From Lacticaseibacillus sharpeae JCM 1186 = DSM 20505 (GTDB lineage Bacteria; Bacillota; Bacilli; Lactobacillales; Lactobacillaceae): a DNA stretch of 64,000 bases. A program made the translations under genes and the position numbers. Of the stretch, positions 51,303-60,414 are shown piece after piece (the first letter of the stretch is position 1; every line of letters starts with the position of its first letter). A model generated the notes under the pieces. That model was given only the letters and a program-made list of their open reading frames with translations. It ran no database searches and was not told where the DNA came from. Location: contig NZ_AYYO01000055.1 in assembly GCF_001436225.1 (NCBI RefSeq), positions 1 to 64,000 on the forward strand, given 5' to 3'.

Positions 51303-51704
51303 ATGACTGACGTAATCCGCAAAGACGTTCTCACCCGCCTCGCTGACGGCGACTACAGCTGCGAGAAGGAATTCACCCTCGCGATGTTCTCTGGCAAGTG
51401 GAAGTTGCCGCTGATTTGTCACCTAAACGACGGCACGTACCGCTTCAACGACCTGCGCCGGCTACTACCGAAAATCACGCACAAGGTACTGACCAGCCAG
51501 CTGCGCGAACTCGAACAGGACGGGCTGATCACCCGCAAAGTGGTCGCCGGCAAGCAGACCCAGGTCTACTACAGCATCACGCCACTCGGACAGTCGCTCA
51601 TGCCCATCGTGAACTCGATGTGCGACTGGGGCAAAGCGCGGATTAAGGAGTGGCAGGTCGCGGCCGAATTTTCTGTCGATGAAACCATCCAGCCACGCGC
51701 ATGA
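51303..51704 (+). CDS. HxlR-family regulator
   Basis: Winged-helix regulator of 133 residues. CEKEFTLAMFSGKWKLPLICHLNDGTYRFNDLRRLLPKITHKVLTSQLRELEQDGLITRKV is the classical HxlR domain, with the Cys before the wing helix that senses reactive electrophiles in YodB/HypR-type members. The divergent aldo/keto reductase is the likely target. AGGAGG is 9 bases before the ATG. It is a single gene with a downstream terminator. Confidence 0.92.
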   Translation: MTDVIRKDVLTRLADGDYSCEKEFTLAMFSGKWKLPLICHLNDGTYRFNDLRRLLPKITHKVLTSQLRELEQDGLITRKVVAGKQTQVYYSITPLGQSLMPIVNSMCDWGKARIKEWQVAAEFSVDETIQPRA

Positions 51705-51712
51705 TTGACATC

Positions 51713-51752
51713 AAAAGTGCCCCACAACAGTTTGCTAACCGTTGCGGGGCAT
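51713..51752. terminator. Bidirectional terminator
   Basis: GTGCCCCACAAC / GTTGCGGGGCAT with one G-T, one mismatch and a 12-base loop. It lies between the convergent HxlR and adhesin genes. Confidence 0.78.
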
Positions 51753-51775
51753 TTAATTTTACATAAGGAAATTAA

Positions 51776-54700
51776 TTAGTCTTGCTCTTTGCGCTGCCGG
51801 AACCACGCACCACTCACCAGCGCGAGCAGGCCGAAACCAAGCGTTGCGAGTGCCCCGGCGTGCTCGTCACCGGTTGCTGGCAATCCTGGCTGGCCCGTTG
51901 CCGCTGGCGTCGCGCTGCCGCCGGTCACTGGCAGACCCGTTTGCTTAGGGGTGATAGTTTGTTGACCCGGTTTCGCCGGCGTGTCTGTGCCGCCGGTTGC
52001 TGGCAAATCCTTCTGTGGCGGCAATTCCGTTCCGGTGTCAGGCAGAGCATTCAGCCGGTAAACCAGCACCACAGTTGTGCCCTCCGCCGTCATTTTGCCC
52101 GTCAACTGGGCGGAAACAGTCCCGAGGCCAATGTAAGTGTAGCCCGCAAGTAGCGGTGGCGTAACCCCGTAGCCGTTACCCACAAAGCCCGCTTTATTGC
52201 TGTCTGGCTGCAGTTCGGTCCCCGTTTCGGTTACGTAGCGGATAGTGAGTGCTGCCGGCTGAGTTGCCGCCACTTGGCCCTGCGTGAAGTCGTACACGAA
52301 TGTCACAGTTTGGCCATCCGGGGTAAATTTACCCGTCGCCGTCCGGTCAGTGGTCAGCGTGTAACCCGAGATGTCTGGGGCCGTGACTGAGTAGCCGTTG
52401 CCCACAACACCTTCCTTCATGATGGTTGGCTGCAGTTCCTTACCGTACTTGTTCACGTACCGCACCGTCAAAGTAGCTGGCTGATTGATGCCCACTTGAC
52501 CTTTTGTGAAGTCATAAACGAACGTTACAGTTTGGCCATCCGGCGTAAATTTGCCTTTCGCCGCCCGGTCAGTGGTCAGCGTGTAACCCGCAATATCCGG
52601 TGCGGTAACCGTGTAGCCGTTGCCCACAACGCCGTCCTTCGTGATGGTTGGCCGCAGTTCTTTACCGTACTTGTTCACGTACCGCACCGTTAACGTAGCC
52701 GGCTGATTAATGCCCACCTGGCCCTGCGTGAAGTCGTACACGAACGTTACGGTTTGATCTGCCGGCGTAAATTTGCCTGTCGCGGTCCGCTCAGAGGTTA
52801 GCGTGTAACCAGTAATATCCGGAGCTGTGACCGCGAAACCATTACCAACCACGCCAATTTTGGTTTTGCTGGTTAATAACTTTTTGCCGTATTTGTTGAC
52901 GTATTGCGCTGTCAACTTAGCAAGTTGGTTCGTGCCCACTTGGCCCTTTGTGAAGTCGTAAACGAACGTCACAGTTTGACCATCCAGGGTAAATTTACCC
53001 GTCGCCGTCCGGTCAGTGGTCAGCGTGTAGCCCGCGATGTCTGGCGCGGTAACTGAGTAGCCGTTACCCACAGCACCTTCTTTAGTGATGGTTGGCTGCA
53101 GTTCCTTCCCATACTTGCTGACGTACCGCACCGTCAGTGTGGCCGGCTGGTTAATTTCCACTTGTCCCTGCGTGAAGTCGTAAACGAACGTCACGATTTG
53201 ACCATCTGGGGTAAATTTACCCGTCGCCGTCCGGTCAGTGGTCAGCGTGTAACCCGCAATGTCCGGCGCGGTGACCGTGTAGCCATTACCCACGAAGCCC
53301 GCCTTAGTCAGGGTCGGCCGCAACTCTTTGCCATATTTGTCAACATACTGCACCGTCAGCTGGGCATCGCGATTCTGCGCCACCTGGCCTACTGCGCGGG
53401 TGTAAGTGACCGTCACGACGGTATCAGTGTTCTTCGCCGTTACCACCATGCTTGGGGTCTGCTCCAGGTCGCCACTCGGGTCAGTGGTTTGCGCGACAAC
53501 GTACTGGGCAATCTTAGGGTTGACCACATTCGGCAAAACTGCTGAATCGTCGCGCTGCCATGCTGCATCCGGCACACCGTTAGTTAGTGTCGCTGACGTC
53601 ACCTGCCCGTTTGCCACGTAGGTCGTTGCCGCGCCCGTGACGTTGTCGGTGACAACCGCAAAGCTGGCTGCGTCAACGTGGTCTGGAGCCAGTTGTTTGC
53701 CGCCTTTAGCCACATAATGAATCGTCCGCGTCAGCGTGTGCGGTGCGGCGACGGTGTACGTGTGCTGCAGGTGCACGACATAATTAGTGGTTGCGCCGTC
53801 CGTATCGAAGGTAATCGCGGACGTCCCATCAGCTTGCTTGGTGCCATCGCTAACTAGTGCGTACCCTTGCGCGCTAAATTCAGCAATTACGGGTGTACTA
53901 TTATACGTGCTCGTGCCGCCCACAAACCCGGTCAAGCTCGGATCAGCTGCAGCATCAACCACCAGCAGGTCCGTATCCGTAGTGTCGTCGTGGTAGGTGA
54001 CCGTGGCGCTGGCTTGTTGCCGCGCACCAACTTCGATGCCTGCCTTTAGCCCCTCAGTCATCGTAAGGTCATTTGCCATCAGCGAGTAACTGATAAACGC
54101 TTGGGTACCAGGTGTTGCATCCCCGTCCACGTGCACAGGCACAATCAGCGACTGCAGCCCACCATCCAGGTAGGCATCCGGATCAACAAAGGTGACCACG
54201 AAGCCCGTGACCGTGCTGAAGTCGGCAATCTGCGCTGCGGGCACCCCAAACTGGTCGTCCTTGGTGGTGTAGCGCACGTCGATATTGGCTTTATCCGTCC
54301 AACTTGCTGGCAGTTCAATCGGCCCCGTCATGTGCACACCATCAGTGGTCGACCCGCGTAAATCGCTGTGCAGAACTGACCGGTCATTGAGCTGCGGCAT
54401 TGTGGCGGTTAAGCGGAAATTTTGCAGGGCGTTGTCGCTGGTATTTGCCAGGCTGAGAATGTACTGGCCATCCTCATTTGCCCGCACCGTGACCAACGCG
54501 CCCTGGTCGCCAGTGTTGTTCGCAGCTGCGGCCAGCGCCTGCACCTGATGTCCGGCCGCTTGGTACACCCCCGCCACCGTTTCCAGTGCGTAAACGGAAC
54601 GCATCATGCTGAGGCCAGGCAAATCCACCCCGAGAAGCACGCGCACGTCGGAATCCAGTGCCGGGTCAATCGACTTGGGCACCACCGTATCGCTCTGATC

Positions 54701-57223
54701 AACGATGGAGTAGAGGCCCACCGCCACCGTTGGCAAATCGAGCGTGTCGTTCACGTTAATGTCGAGCTTGATGTTGTTTGCTTCATTCGGTCCCAGTTCA
54801 GTGCGGTCCCAATTAATCGTGAGTAGCGTCTGTTTGCCAACCACTTTGGCGGTCACCTGTGCATTACTACCGGTGTACGTGACCCCTTCTGGCAGGGTGA
54901 CGTAACTGGTCAATCCGGTGAAGCTCTGCAGTGATGCCTTGTTGTTTTCAACCCGCACCACCAACTGGTTGGCGCCAACATCAACCTTACCGTTCGTGAC
55001 CCCGGTGTAGCCAAGGTCTTCGTTAATGACCCGCGGCGTGTTCTTGGCTGGCGGGACGATTTCGGCGGTCTTGGTGGTCATGAACTGATTGTACGCTGCC
55101 CGCCAATCACCGGCACTACCTTCTGCGACCAAGTTCCCCGTCTCGTCCAGCATGTGAATCTCTTCACCCAAGTGGCCTACTGATGAATGCCCAGCAACGC
55201 CCTCCTTCACCACATATGCGCCCTTCTCGCTGTACTCAACTTCGACCCAACCCAGGCCGTTGAACCCCGCGATATTGGCAGTCAGTGCATTCCCCACGGT
55301 TCCGTAATAACCGGACTTCGGACTCATACCAAAGCGAATATTGTCATACGACATCCCCGCAACCGGCGTGGTCCACACGAATTGGAGCTTGTCGACGCCG
55401 CGTGCATTGTCGATTAAGTCGGTCAAATCAACTAGCTGGCCCTGAGTGTCGGTAATGTCACTGAGAATCGGCGTGCTTTCGTATTGATCAGAATCTTGAT
55501 ACTTCACGAACAAACTAAACTTCGGCGCCTCGTCCAGCGCCAGCGTATTGCCCTTAATGACCGCATACGGCACGCCCACGGACATGTTGTTAACGTTCAG
55601 GTGATCGTCCACGTCATAGGTCACCACGTACTTCTGCACGGTTCGCACCCAACCGTCATTGGTGAGCAGCGCGGTGTCGTCGAAGTATTGCGGGTCATGC
55701 TTGTCCTGCTGGTAATTAAAGTCGGCTGACCCGGCCATGATGAGGAAGGACAGGTCTGCATTAGCGTTAACTTGTGGGTCCGTGTTGTCCTGCGAATTAT
55801 CGGTGACGTGTCCGACACCATCCTTGGGGCCCCAGTTGTAGAAGTAGAAAGTTTCGCCGTCAGTGGCGAATCCCAGCTTGCTCATGTCCGGCACCGTCTT
55901 GATGGTGCTGTTTGCAATCGGCGACTGCTCTTGCCCGTTAATGGACGTGGCCCCCATGATTGCCTGCGTCGTCAGGACGGTATTGAACGGCGTGTCCGCA
56001 TCAATGCGGGCGAGCACGTTAAATTGTTTGCTGACAAGATTAGTGGTAGCTGCCACTTGATCAGCAATGCTTGGTGCGGCAAAGTAAAAGCGCAACGTCG
56101 TGTTCCCGTTAGCGTCAACCACCACGGAATCTGGCTTTTGCGTACTATTGTCGACGCCCATGAAGGTCAGGCCCTTCGGCAGCATGTATGCGACCTGCAC
56201 CGGTGTCCCTTCCGCCAAGTACGCTTGCCCAGCCGCCTTCTTCGGTGCGGACACCCCGAACGTGTACACCACGAGGTCGCCGGCCCGGCCACTAAGCTTG
56301 CTGCGATCAATCGTCGCGTTCCCCGCGGCATCCGTGACCAGGTTGCCATCATCATCCGCCGGCATTACGCCATCGAACTGGTTGGTCACACCGTAGACGG
56401 CCTTGGACGTCACCGTGACCGTTGCCGGGTTCACGTTAACCGTCTCGTCCCCGCGCACCCACTGGGCAGATACCGTCAGCTGCGTTCCGTTCACGATGGC
56501 CCCAGACGTGGTGGCGAAGTGCAGCTGCTTGCTGACACTAAGCCCGTTTTGTGGCTCCGTGAAGTTATAAATCAATTGATGGTTCGCCTTGTCCAGAGTC
56601 GGCGTCACCCCGTTAATCGTGAGGTCAGTATCGGCAGATAAGGCGAAATCTGCGGGTAAGTTGACGATTAATTTTTGCGGTGTACCGTCGCTCGCAATCC
56701 CCGTCACGTCCAATTTCAGGTCGAAGGTCGCCGTGGTTCCGGACTGAATGGTCGCCTGCTCCGCGCTCAGCTTAATGCTCGCCCGGGTCGTGTCCGCCGG
56801 AATCACAACCGGTGGCGTCCAGGTCTTGGTTGCCGGACTCGTTTCTGGTGCAGTCTGATTCTGATCAGTCGGCGTTTCCGTTTGCGTCTCTTCCGCCGCT
56901 GCCGGCGTTGCATCTGTTTGCGGTGTGACTGCCGGTGCTGGTGTTTCTGCCGGCGTGGTGGATTCTGCTGCGTCCGGCGTCGATGCGGCTGGGTCTGCTT
57001 CCGTGGCTGTCTCTTCCGACGCCGCGGTATTCGTTGCGCCAATGGCCGTCGTCGTGGCAGTGTCCGCAGTCGTATTCGTCGCCGCCGCTACCGGGCTAGC
57101 TCCCAGCGTGAGCAGCATCAAAGCCGTGCTGATGCCCGCAAACAGCCATAGCTTGCCCGCCTTGTACATTTTGTAACGTAACTTTGTCTCGCTGGTTATT
57201 TGCTCTCCGTGCGTTCTGTGCAT
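51776..57223 (-). CDS. Giant MucBP-repeat adhesin, LPxTG-anchored
   Basis: Wall-attached protein of 1815 residues, a probable mucus-binding adhesin. It has a perfect KxYKxGKxW signal (KMYKAGKLW, residues 18-26) with a hydrophobic helix, a low-complexity Ala/Thr/Glu/Pro linker, several adhesion-like beta domains (including a cadherin/Sdr-like region), and two MucBP_2-like units. Five nearly identical 74-residue MucBP repeats follow (DNA period 222 bases, 52260-53370), each with VGNGYTVTAPDIAGYTLTTDR and VTFVYDF, plus one divergent copy. The C-terminus has LPDTG, LPATG, LPVTG and the final LPATGD before a helix and RQRKEQD tail. AAGGAGGGG precedes the ATG; it is a single gene. Mucin binding is inferred from the domains only. 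Confidence 0.87.
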   Translation of the reverse strand: MHRTHGEQITSETKLRYKMYKAGKLWLFAGISTALMLLTLGASPVAAATNTTADTATTTAIGATNTAASEETATEADPAASTPDAAESTTPAETPAPAVTPQTDATPAAAEETQTETPTDQNQTAPETSPATKTWTPPVVIPADTTRASIKLSAEQATIQSGTTATFDLKLDVTGIASDGTPQKLIVNLPADFALSADTDLTINGVTPTLDKANHQLIYNFTEPQNGLSVSKQLHFATTSGAIVNGTQLTVSAQWVRGDETVNVNPATVTVTSKAVYGVTNQFDGVMPADDDGNLVTDAAGNATIDRSKLSGRAGDLVVYTFGVSAPKKAAGQAYLAEGTPVQVAYMLPKGLTFMGVDNSTQKPDSVVVDANGNTTLRFYFAAPSIADQVAATTNLVSKQFNVLARIDADTPFNTVLTTQAIMGATSINGQEQSPIANSTIKTVPDMSKLGFATDGETFYFYNWGPKDGVGHVTDNSQDNTDPQVNANADLSFLIMAGSADFNYQQDKHDPQYFDDTALLTNDGWVRTVQKYVVTYDVDDHLNVNNMSVGVPYAVIKGNTLALDEAPKFSLFVKYQDSDQYESTPILSDITDTQGQLVDLTDLIDNARGVDKLQFVWTTPVAGMSYDNIRFGMSPKSGYYGTVGNALTANIAGFNGLGWVEVEYSEKGAYVVKEGVAGHSSVGHLGEEIHMLDETGNLVAEGSAGDWRAAYNQFMTTKTAEIVPPAKNTPRVINEDLGYTGVTNGKVDVGANQLVVRVENNKASLQSFTGLTSYVTLPEGVTYTGSNAQVTAKVVGKQTLLTINWDRTELGPNEANNIKLDINVNDTLDLPTVAVGLYSIVDQSDTVVPKSIDPALDSDVRVLLGVDLPGLSMMRSVYALETVAGVYQAAGHQVQALAAAANNTGDQGALVTVRANEDGQYILSLANTSDNALQNFRLTATMPQLNDRSVLHSDLRGSTTDGVHMTGPIELPASWTDKANIDVRYTTKDDQFGVPAAQIADFSTVTGFVVTFVDPDAYLDGGLQSLIVPVHVDGDATPGTQAFISYSLMANDLTMTEGLKAGIEVGARQQASATVTYHDDTTDTDLLVVDAAADPSLTGFVGGTSTYNSTPVIAEFSAQGYALVSDGTKQADGTSAITFDTDGATTNYVVHLQHTYTVAAPHTLTRTIHYVAKGGKQLAPDHVDAASFAVVTDNVTGAATTYVANGQVTSATLTNGVPDAAWQRDDSAVLPNVVNPKIAQYVVAQTTDPSGDLEQTPSMVVTAKNTDTVVTVTYTRAVGQVAQNRDAQLTVQYVDKYGKELRPTLTKAGFVGNGYTVTAPDIAGYTLTTDRTATGKFTPDGQIVTFVYDFTQGQVEINQPATLTVRYVSKYGKELQPTITKEGAVGNGYSVTAPDIAGYTLTTDRTATGKFTLDGQTVTFVYDFTKGQVGTNQLAKLTAQYVNKYGKKLLTSKTKIGVVGNGFAVTAPDITGYTLTSERTATGKFTPADQTVTFVYDFTQGQVGINQPATLTVRYVNKYGKELRPTITKDGVVGNGYTVTAPDIAGYTLTTDRAAKGKFTPDGQTVTFVYDFTKGQVGINQPATLTVRYVNKYGKELQPTIMKEGVVGNGYSVTAPDISGYTLTTDRTATGKFTPDGQTVTFVYDFTQGQVAATQPAALTIRYVTETGTELQPDSNKAGFVGNGYGVTPPLLAGYTYIGLGTVSAQLTGKMTAEGTTVVLVYRLNALPDTGTELPPQKDLPATGGTDTPAKPGQQTITPKQTGLPVTGGSATPAATGQPGLPATGDEHAGALATLGFGLLALVSGAWFRQRKEQD
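52260..53370 (-). repeat. Five near-identical 222-bp MucBP-coding repeats
   Basis: The period is exactly 222 bases: the corresponding points are 52259, 52481, 52703, 52925 and 53147. Copies differ at scattered sites; the third is the most divergent (KLTAQYVNKYGKKLL). Copy number could change by homologous recombination. Confidence 0.88.
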
Positions 57224-57408
57224 GTTAACCCCTCCTTAAGCCATGCTCAACAATAAATTTGCATATTCGCAACAACCACATCCACTATTAATATAATCAT
57301 AGCGGGTGCGTTGCAACGGTCAGTAATCCCAAAGCGTTTTCGGCTATCCTGCCGAATGATTGGCGTGGGCTTATCGCTTAAGTTAGAGAATTGACGGCAA
57401 TTTTGGGC

Positions 57409-57444
57409 AAAAAAATAGCGTGGCGACCAAACGTCACCGCGCTA
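57409..57444 (-). terminator. Terminator of oxidoreductase operon
   Basis: TAGCGxGGxGAC / GTCxCCxCGCTA with a 5-base loop, followed on the minus strand by TTTTTTT. It lies 14 bases after the stop of the NAD(P)-binding protein gene. Confidence 0.85.
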
Positions 57445-57457
57445 CGTTCATTAATCG

Positions 57458-58078
57458 TTAAACCTGCGCCACCGCATCCGCGATTGGCGTTTTGCCGTCA
57501 TGCATGATGATGACCTTCCCCACCGTGTTGCCTGCGTGCGCCAGCTTAGCGAGTACATCCGCTACGTCAGCGATGGCATTTTTGCCCGCTTCAGGTGCGA
57601 ACGTCGTCGTACCCGTGGCCGCCGCCTCAACCAATGTCCCTGGCTGCAAAATTGTGTAGGCGAGCTTGGTGTTTTGCGTCAAGTACACGTCTGCGTAGTG
57701 CTTAGCGATGTAGTAATCCTTGATGCTCTGAATGCCCGGCGCGTTCCACTTGCTCCGGTCAAGTGCAAAGGCCGCACTGAGCATAATGTAGCGGTGCACG
57801 CCCGCTGCTTCAGCCGCCTGCATTGTCTTAATCGCACCGTCAAGATCAGTGCCAATCGTGTCCTTGCCCCGGGAACCCGCGGTAAAGTACACGGCGTCAA
57901 ATCCCCGCAGCTTCGTGGTCAATGCCGGAACCTCTGCGTGCAAGTCGATGATTAAAGACTCATCACCAAGATTCTGCGGGTGGCGGGAAGCTGCCACCAC
58001 GTAATCCCCCTGCGCCTGCAGGTCCTGGACCAAATCCTGGCCAACCCGACCACTAGCGCCAATTACAAGAATTTTCAT
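57458..58078 (-). CDS. NAD(P)-binding atypical SDR
   Basis: Oxidoreductase-like protein of 206 residues with the atypical short-chain dehydrogenase fold. The nucleotide motif is ILVIGASGRVGQDLVQDL, with an Arg at ASRHPQ consistent with NADP use, and a late YTILQPGTLVE segment as in the YwnB/YtfG (NmrA-like) group. The classical YxxxK pair is not obvious (YYIAKH may supply it). It starts 12 bases after a nitroreductase gene, so both form an operon of redox functions. The substrate is unknown. Confidence 0.85.
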   Translation of the reverse strand: MKILVIGASGRVGQDLVQDLQAQGDYVVAASRHPQNLGDESLIIDLHAEVPALTTKLRGFDAVYFTAGSRGKDTIGTDLDGAIKTMQAAEAAGVHRYIMLSAAFALDRSKWNAPGIQSIKDYYIAKHYADVYLTQNTKLAYTILQPGTLVEAAATGTTTFAPEAGKNAIADVADVLAKLAHAGNTVGKVIIMHDGKTPIADAVAQV

Positions 58079-58090
58079 AACTGTATCCTC

Positions 58091-58837
58091 CTAAATATCC
58101 TGTGGCAATTCGAAACCCTGCGCCTTAAGAATCGCGCCGATTTCGTCCCGGTGGTGCAACGTGCCTTTGAGGTGCGCCACCATCGACTCGGTATAATTCA
58201 CGTCGCGCTGACTCCAGCTGCGGGTCGCGTAATAGTGCCGCACCGTTTCATCATATTGATTGAGTGCGCTTTGCGCGAACTGCGGATAGCCATTCTCGCC
58301 CACCACCAGCGCGTGCGGCAGCCGCGGCTTGAGCTCTGGCTGCTCATCAGGCACGCCAATCATCATGCCCAGCAGCGGGAAGGTGTACTTGGGCAAGTGC
58401 AGCAAGTCAATCATTCGCTGTGGGTCGTTCAAAATGCTGCCGAGGTAGACCCCACCAAGGCCACTACGTTCTGCGGCTCCCAGCATATTCTGCGCGGCAA
58501 TCGTGACGTCAAACGCGCCGCCGAGAACCGCATCCCAGTTCGTCAGCTGGTGCAGCGACTCGCCGGACTCACGAACCAGCGCGACGTTGCGCGCCTGATC
58601 GAGGACAAAAATGTACAGTTGCCCGGGGCCGGCTGCGTAGCGATACGTCGTCACGTCCGCGATTGCGTCCTTGAGCGCCTGATTGGTCACGCGAATGAGT
58701 GAGAACTGCTGCATGAACTTACTCGTAGCACTGGCCTGCGCCACATTCTCCAACGCCTCAAGTTCAGCTTCAGTGAACTGAACGTCCTTAAAGCGCCGAA
58801 TTGAGCGGTGCTGCAAAGCGGATTGGTCTATCTGCAT
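58091..58837 (-). CDS. NfsA-like NADPH nitroreductase/FMN oxidoreductase
   Basis: Flavoenzyme of 248 residues in the NfsA/FRP family. LQHRSIRRFKDVQFTEAELEALENVAQASATSKFMQQFSLIRVT is the typical N-terminal FMN-binding part (HRSIRRF), with AAERSGLGGVYLGSILNDP and a GMMIGVPDEQPELKPRLP loop near the C-terminus. It reduces nitro-compounds, quinones or free flavin. It is the first gene of an operon with an atypical SDR. Length is normal and no start doubt arises. Confidence 0.9.
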   Translation of the reverse strand: MQIDQSALQHRSIRRFKDVQFTEAELEALENVAQASATSKFMQQFSLIRVTNQALKDAIADVTTYRYAAGPGQLYIFVLDQARNVALVRESGESLHQLTNWDAVLGGAFDVTIAAQNMLGAAERSGLGGVYLGSILNDPQRMIDLLHLPKYTFPLLGMMIGVPDEQPELKPRLPHALVVGENGYPQFAQSALNQYDETVRHYYATRSWSQRDVNYTESMVAHLKGTLHHRDEIGAILKAQGFELPQDI

Positions 58838-59023
58838 GTTATTTCCTCCTGCCAGTTATTTAATAAGTATAGTTTACCACTACATTCCGGGTGTGTCTTG
58901 GACAAGTTAATGGCATGTGTCCCTGAAGGTCAGCAACCTGGCAATGTTTTCACGTGAAACAAACCAGTTGACCATGCCCTAGTTAAGGGCGAAAATGACG
59001 GTAAGAAATGGAGGCTAATGCCC

Positions 59024-59542
59024 ATGCCCAACGCTTATCCCGCTGTCACCTTGAAAACACCCACCGCTGCCGATTTGCCTTTCTACTTCAACTACCGTTC
59101 TAATCCGGCAATTGCCGCGGCTGAAGGACGCATTCCCGACCAGACAACCGCGCAGGCCCAAAAGCATCTGCACATGATCATCGCGGGCAACGGCAGCGCC
59201 AACTACTCCTGGTTCATTGTCCCCGCGGGGACCGAGACGCCCGTGGGCACCATCGCCATCTGGGGCTTTAGCGCGGACCGCACCACGGCCGAATTGGCGT
59301 ACGGGCTGCTACCAAAGTTTCAGCACCACGGCTACATGCACGCCGCACTGGCGCAGGTCACTGCGTTCGCCTTTAGCCGGCTGCAACTAACGCGGCTAGA
59401 TTGCTACACCGCCGCCAGCAATACCCCGTCGCTTAACCTGCTGACTAGCAGTGGTTTTACCCACCGGGAAACCATCACCGAAGATAACTTAGCCGGCGAA
59501 CCGACCACCATGGTAATTTACGCGCAAGACCGGCCACTATAA
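59024..59542 (+). CDS. GNAT acetyltransferase
   Basis: Acetyltransferase of 172 residues. VTLKTPTAADLPFYFNYRSNPAIAAAEG, GTIAIWGFSADRTTAELAYGLLPKFQHHGYMHAAL (loop of the acetyl-CoA site) and RLDCYTAASNTPSLNLLTSSGFTHRE are the RimJ/RimL-type landmarks. Of two nearby ATGs, GGAGG is nine bases before the second (59024) and only three before the first (59018), so 59024 is chosen; the first is possible. The stop codon lies inside the end of the convergent hydrolase gene (overlap 59537-59542). The target is unknown. Confidence 0.85.
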   Translation: MPNAYPAVTLKTPTAADLPFYFNYRSNPAIAAAEGRIPDQTTAQAQKHLHMIIAGNGSANYSWFIVPAGTETPVGTIAIWGFSADRTTAELAYGLLPKFQHHGYMHAALAQVTAFAFSRLQLTRLDCYTAASNTPSLNLLTSSGFTHRETITEDNLAGEPTTMVIYAQDRPL

Positions 59543-60241
59543 GTTACCTAGCCACCGAATTAACTGACGGGCAACCCATTTTTGCTGCGTTGCGTCGCTG
59601 ACCGTGGCGTTCTTGTCGCCTTTTTGCTTGCCGTACGCACCGAAACCAGCGTGATTGCCACCCTGCAGTTGCCGGTACGTGGTCGTCTTAGGCAGATCGG
59701 CCTTGGCCTGCTTGTACGCGGACCAGTTAAGCACCCCATCACGACTACCCGTGAGTGACAGAACCGGCGTGTTCGTTATTTTACCCTTGGCATCCGGATA
59801 ACTAGCGAGGAAGAACACACCCTCCAAGTTGTGTTTGTGCTTAGCCGCATATCGGCTCGCCATGACCCCGCCGAGCGAATGGCCACCAATCACGTAATGC
59901 TGGTTACTGGTGAGCACGGTGTCGGCTTTGTTCATGCCGAATACGGCCAGGTCATACGGGAAGCTGACGATTGCGACCCGGTACCCGGCCGCCGCGACTT
60001 GTTTGGCCCAAATGCTGTACGCACCGGGATCAACGAAGGCTCCCGGATACATCACCACCGTCGTTCGCGCGTGCTGATTGCCAAAGTACAGGCTGCCGCG
60101 GCTGGTAGTTGCTGTTTGCTGGGCCGCTGCAGCCGGCGCGGTCGGCGCGTTTGCCATCTGCTTGAGGACGATGTGGCTAGCTGCTAGCAGAAACACTAAT
60201 AAAGTGCAGATACCTAATGCCCATTTTTGCCATCGCTTCAT
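59537..60241 (-). CDS. Membrane-anchored alpha/beta hydrolase
   Basis: Protein of 234 residues with a non-cleaved-looking N-terminal helix (ALGICTLLVFLLAASHIVL) that places the enzyme outside the membrane. The domain has a glycine-rich nucleophile elbow VIGGHSLGGVMASRYA, acid in LSLTGSRDGVLN and His in QGGNHAGFGAYG, forming a Ser-Asp-His triad of the alpha/beta hydrolase_5 group (lipase/esterase-like). Substrates at the cell surface are unknown. The 3' end overlaps the convergent GNAT gene by 6 bases. No signal-peptidase AxA site is obvious. Confidence 0.85.
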   Translation of the reverse strand: MKRWQKWALGICTLLVFLLAASHIVLKQMANAPTAPAAAAQQTATTSRGSLYFGNQHARTTVVMYPGAFVDPGAYSIWAKQVAAAGYRVAIVSFPYDLAVFGMNKADTVLTSNQHYVIGGHSLGGVMASRYAAKHKHNLEGVFFLASYPDAKGKITNTPVLSLTGSRDGVLNWSAYKQAKADLPKTTTYRQLQGGNHAGFGAYGKQKGDKNATVSDATQQKWVARQLIRWLGNL

Positions 60242-60367
60242 TTGCTTGTCCTTTCGCCTTTGATACGTAATCGTAAAGCGATTAAGTGTCGTTAACTGTT
60301 ATTCTAAAGATATATTATTAGTTCTCGTCATTAATCATACAACGGATTCAGGGAGGCACACACATGT

Positions 60368-60408
60368 AAAAACGCGCCATTGCACTGTCTTAGTGTAATG
60401 GCGCGTTT
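60368..60408 (-). terminator. Terminator of PstS-like fusion gene
   Basis: AAACGCGCCATTGCAC / GTGTAATGGCGCGTTT with a short loop; one mismatch. On the minus strand it is followed by TTTTTAC. It lies just downstream of the stop at 60415. Confidence 0.85.
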
Positions 60409-60414
60409 GCTTAG

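Noticed and set aside
52260-53370. Regular 222-bp direct repeats as a possible CRISPR or satellite array
   Set aside because: The repeats are in frame, code for MucBP domains and have no spacers.
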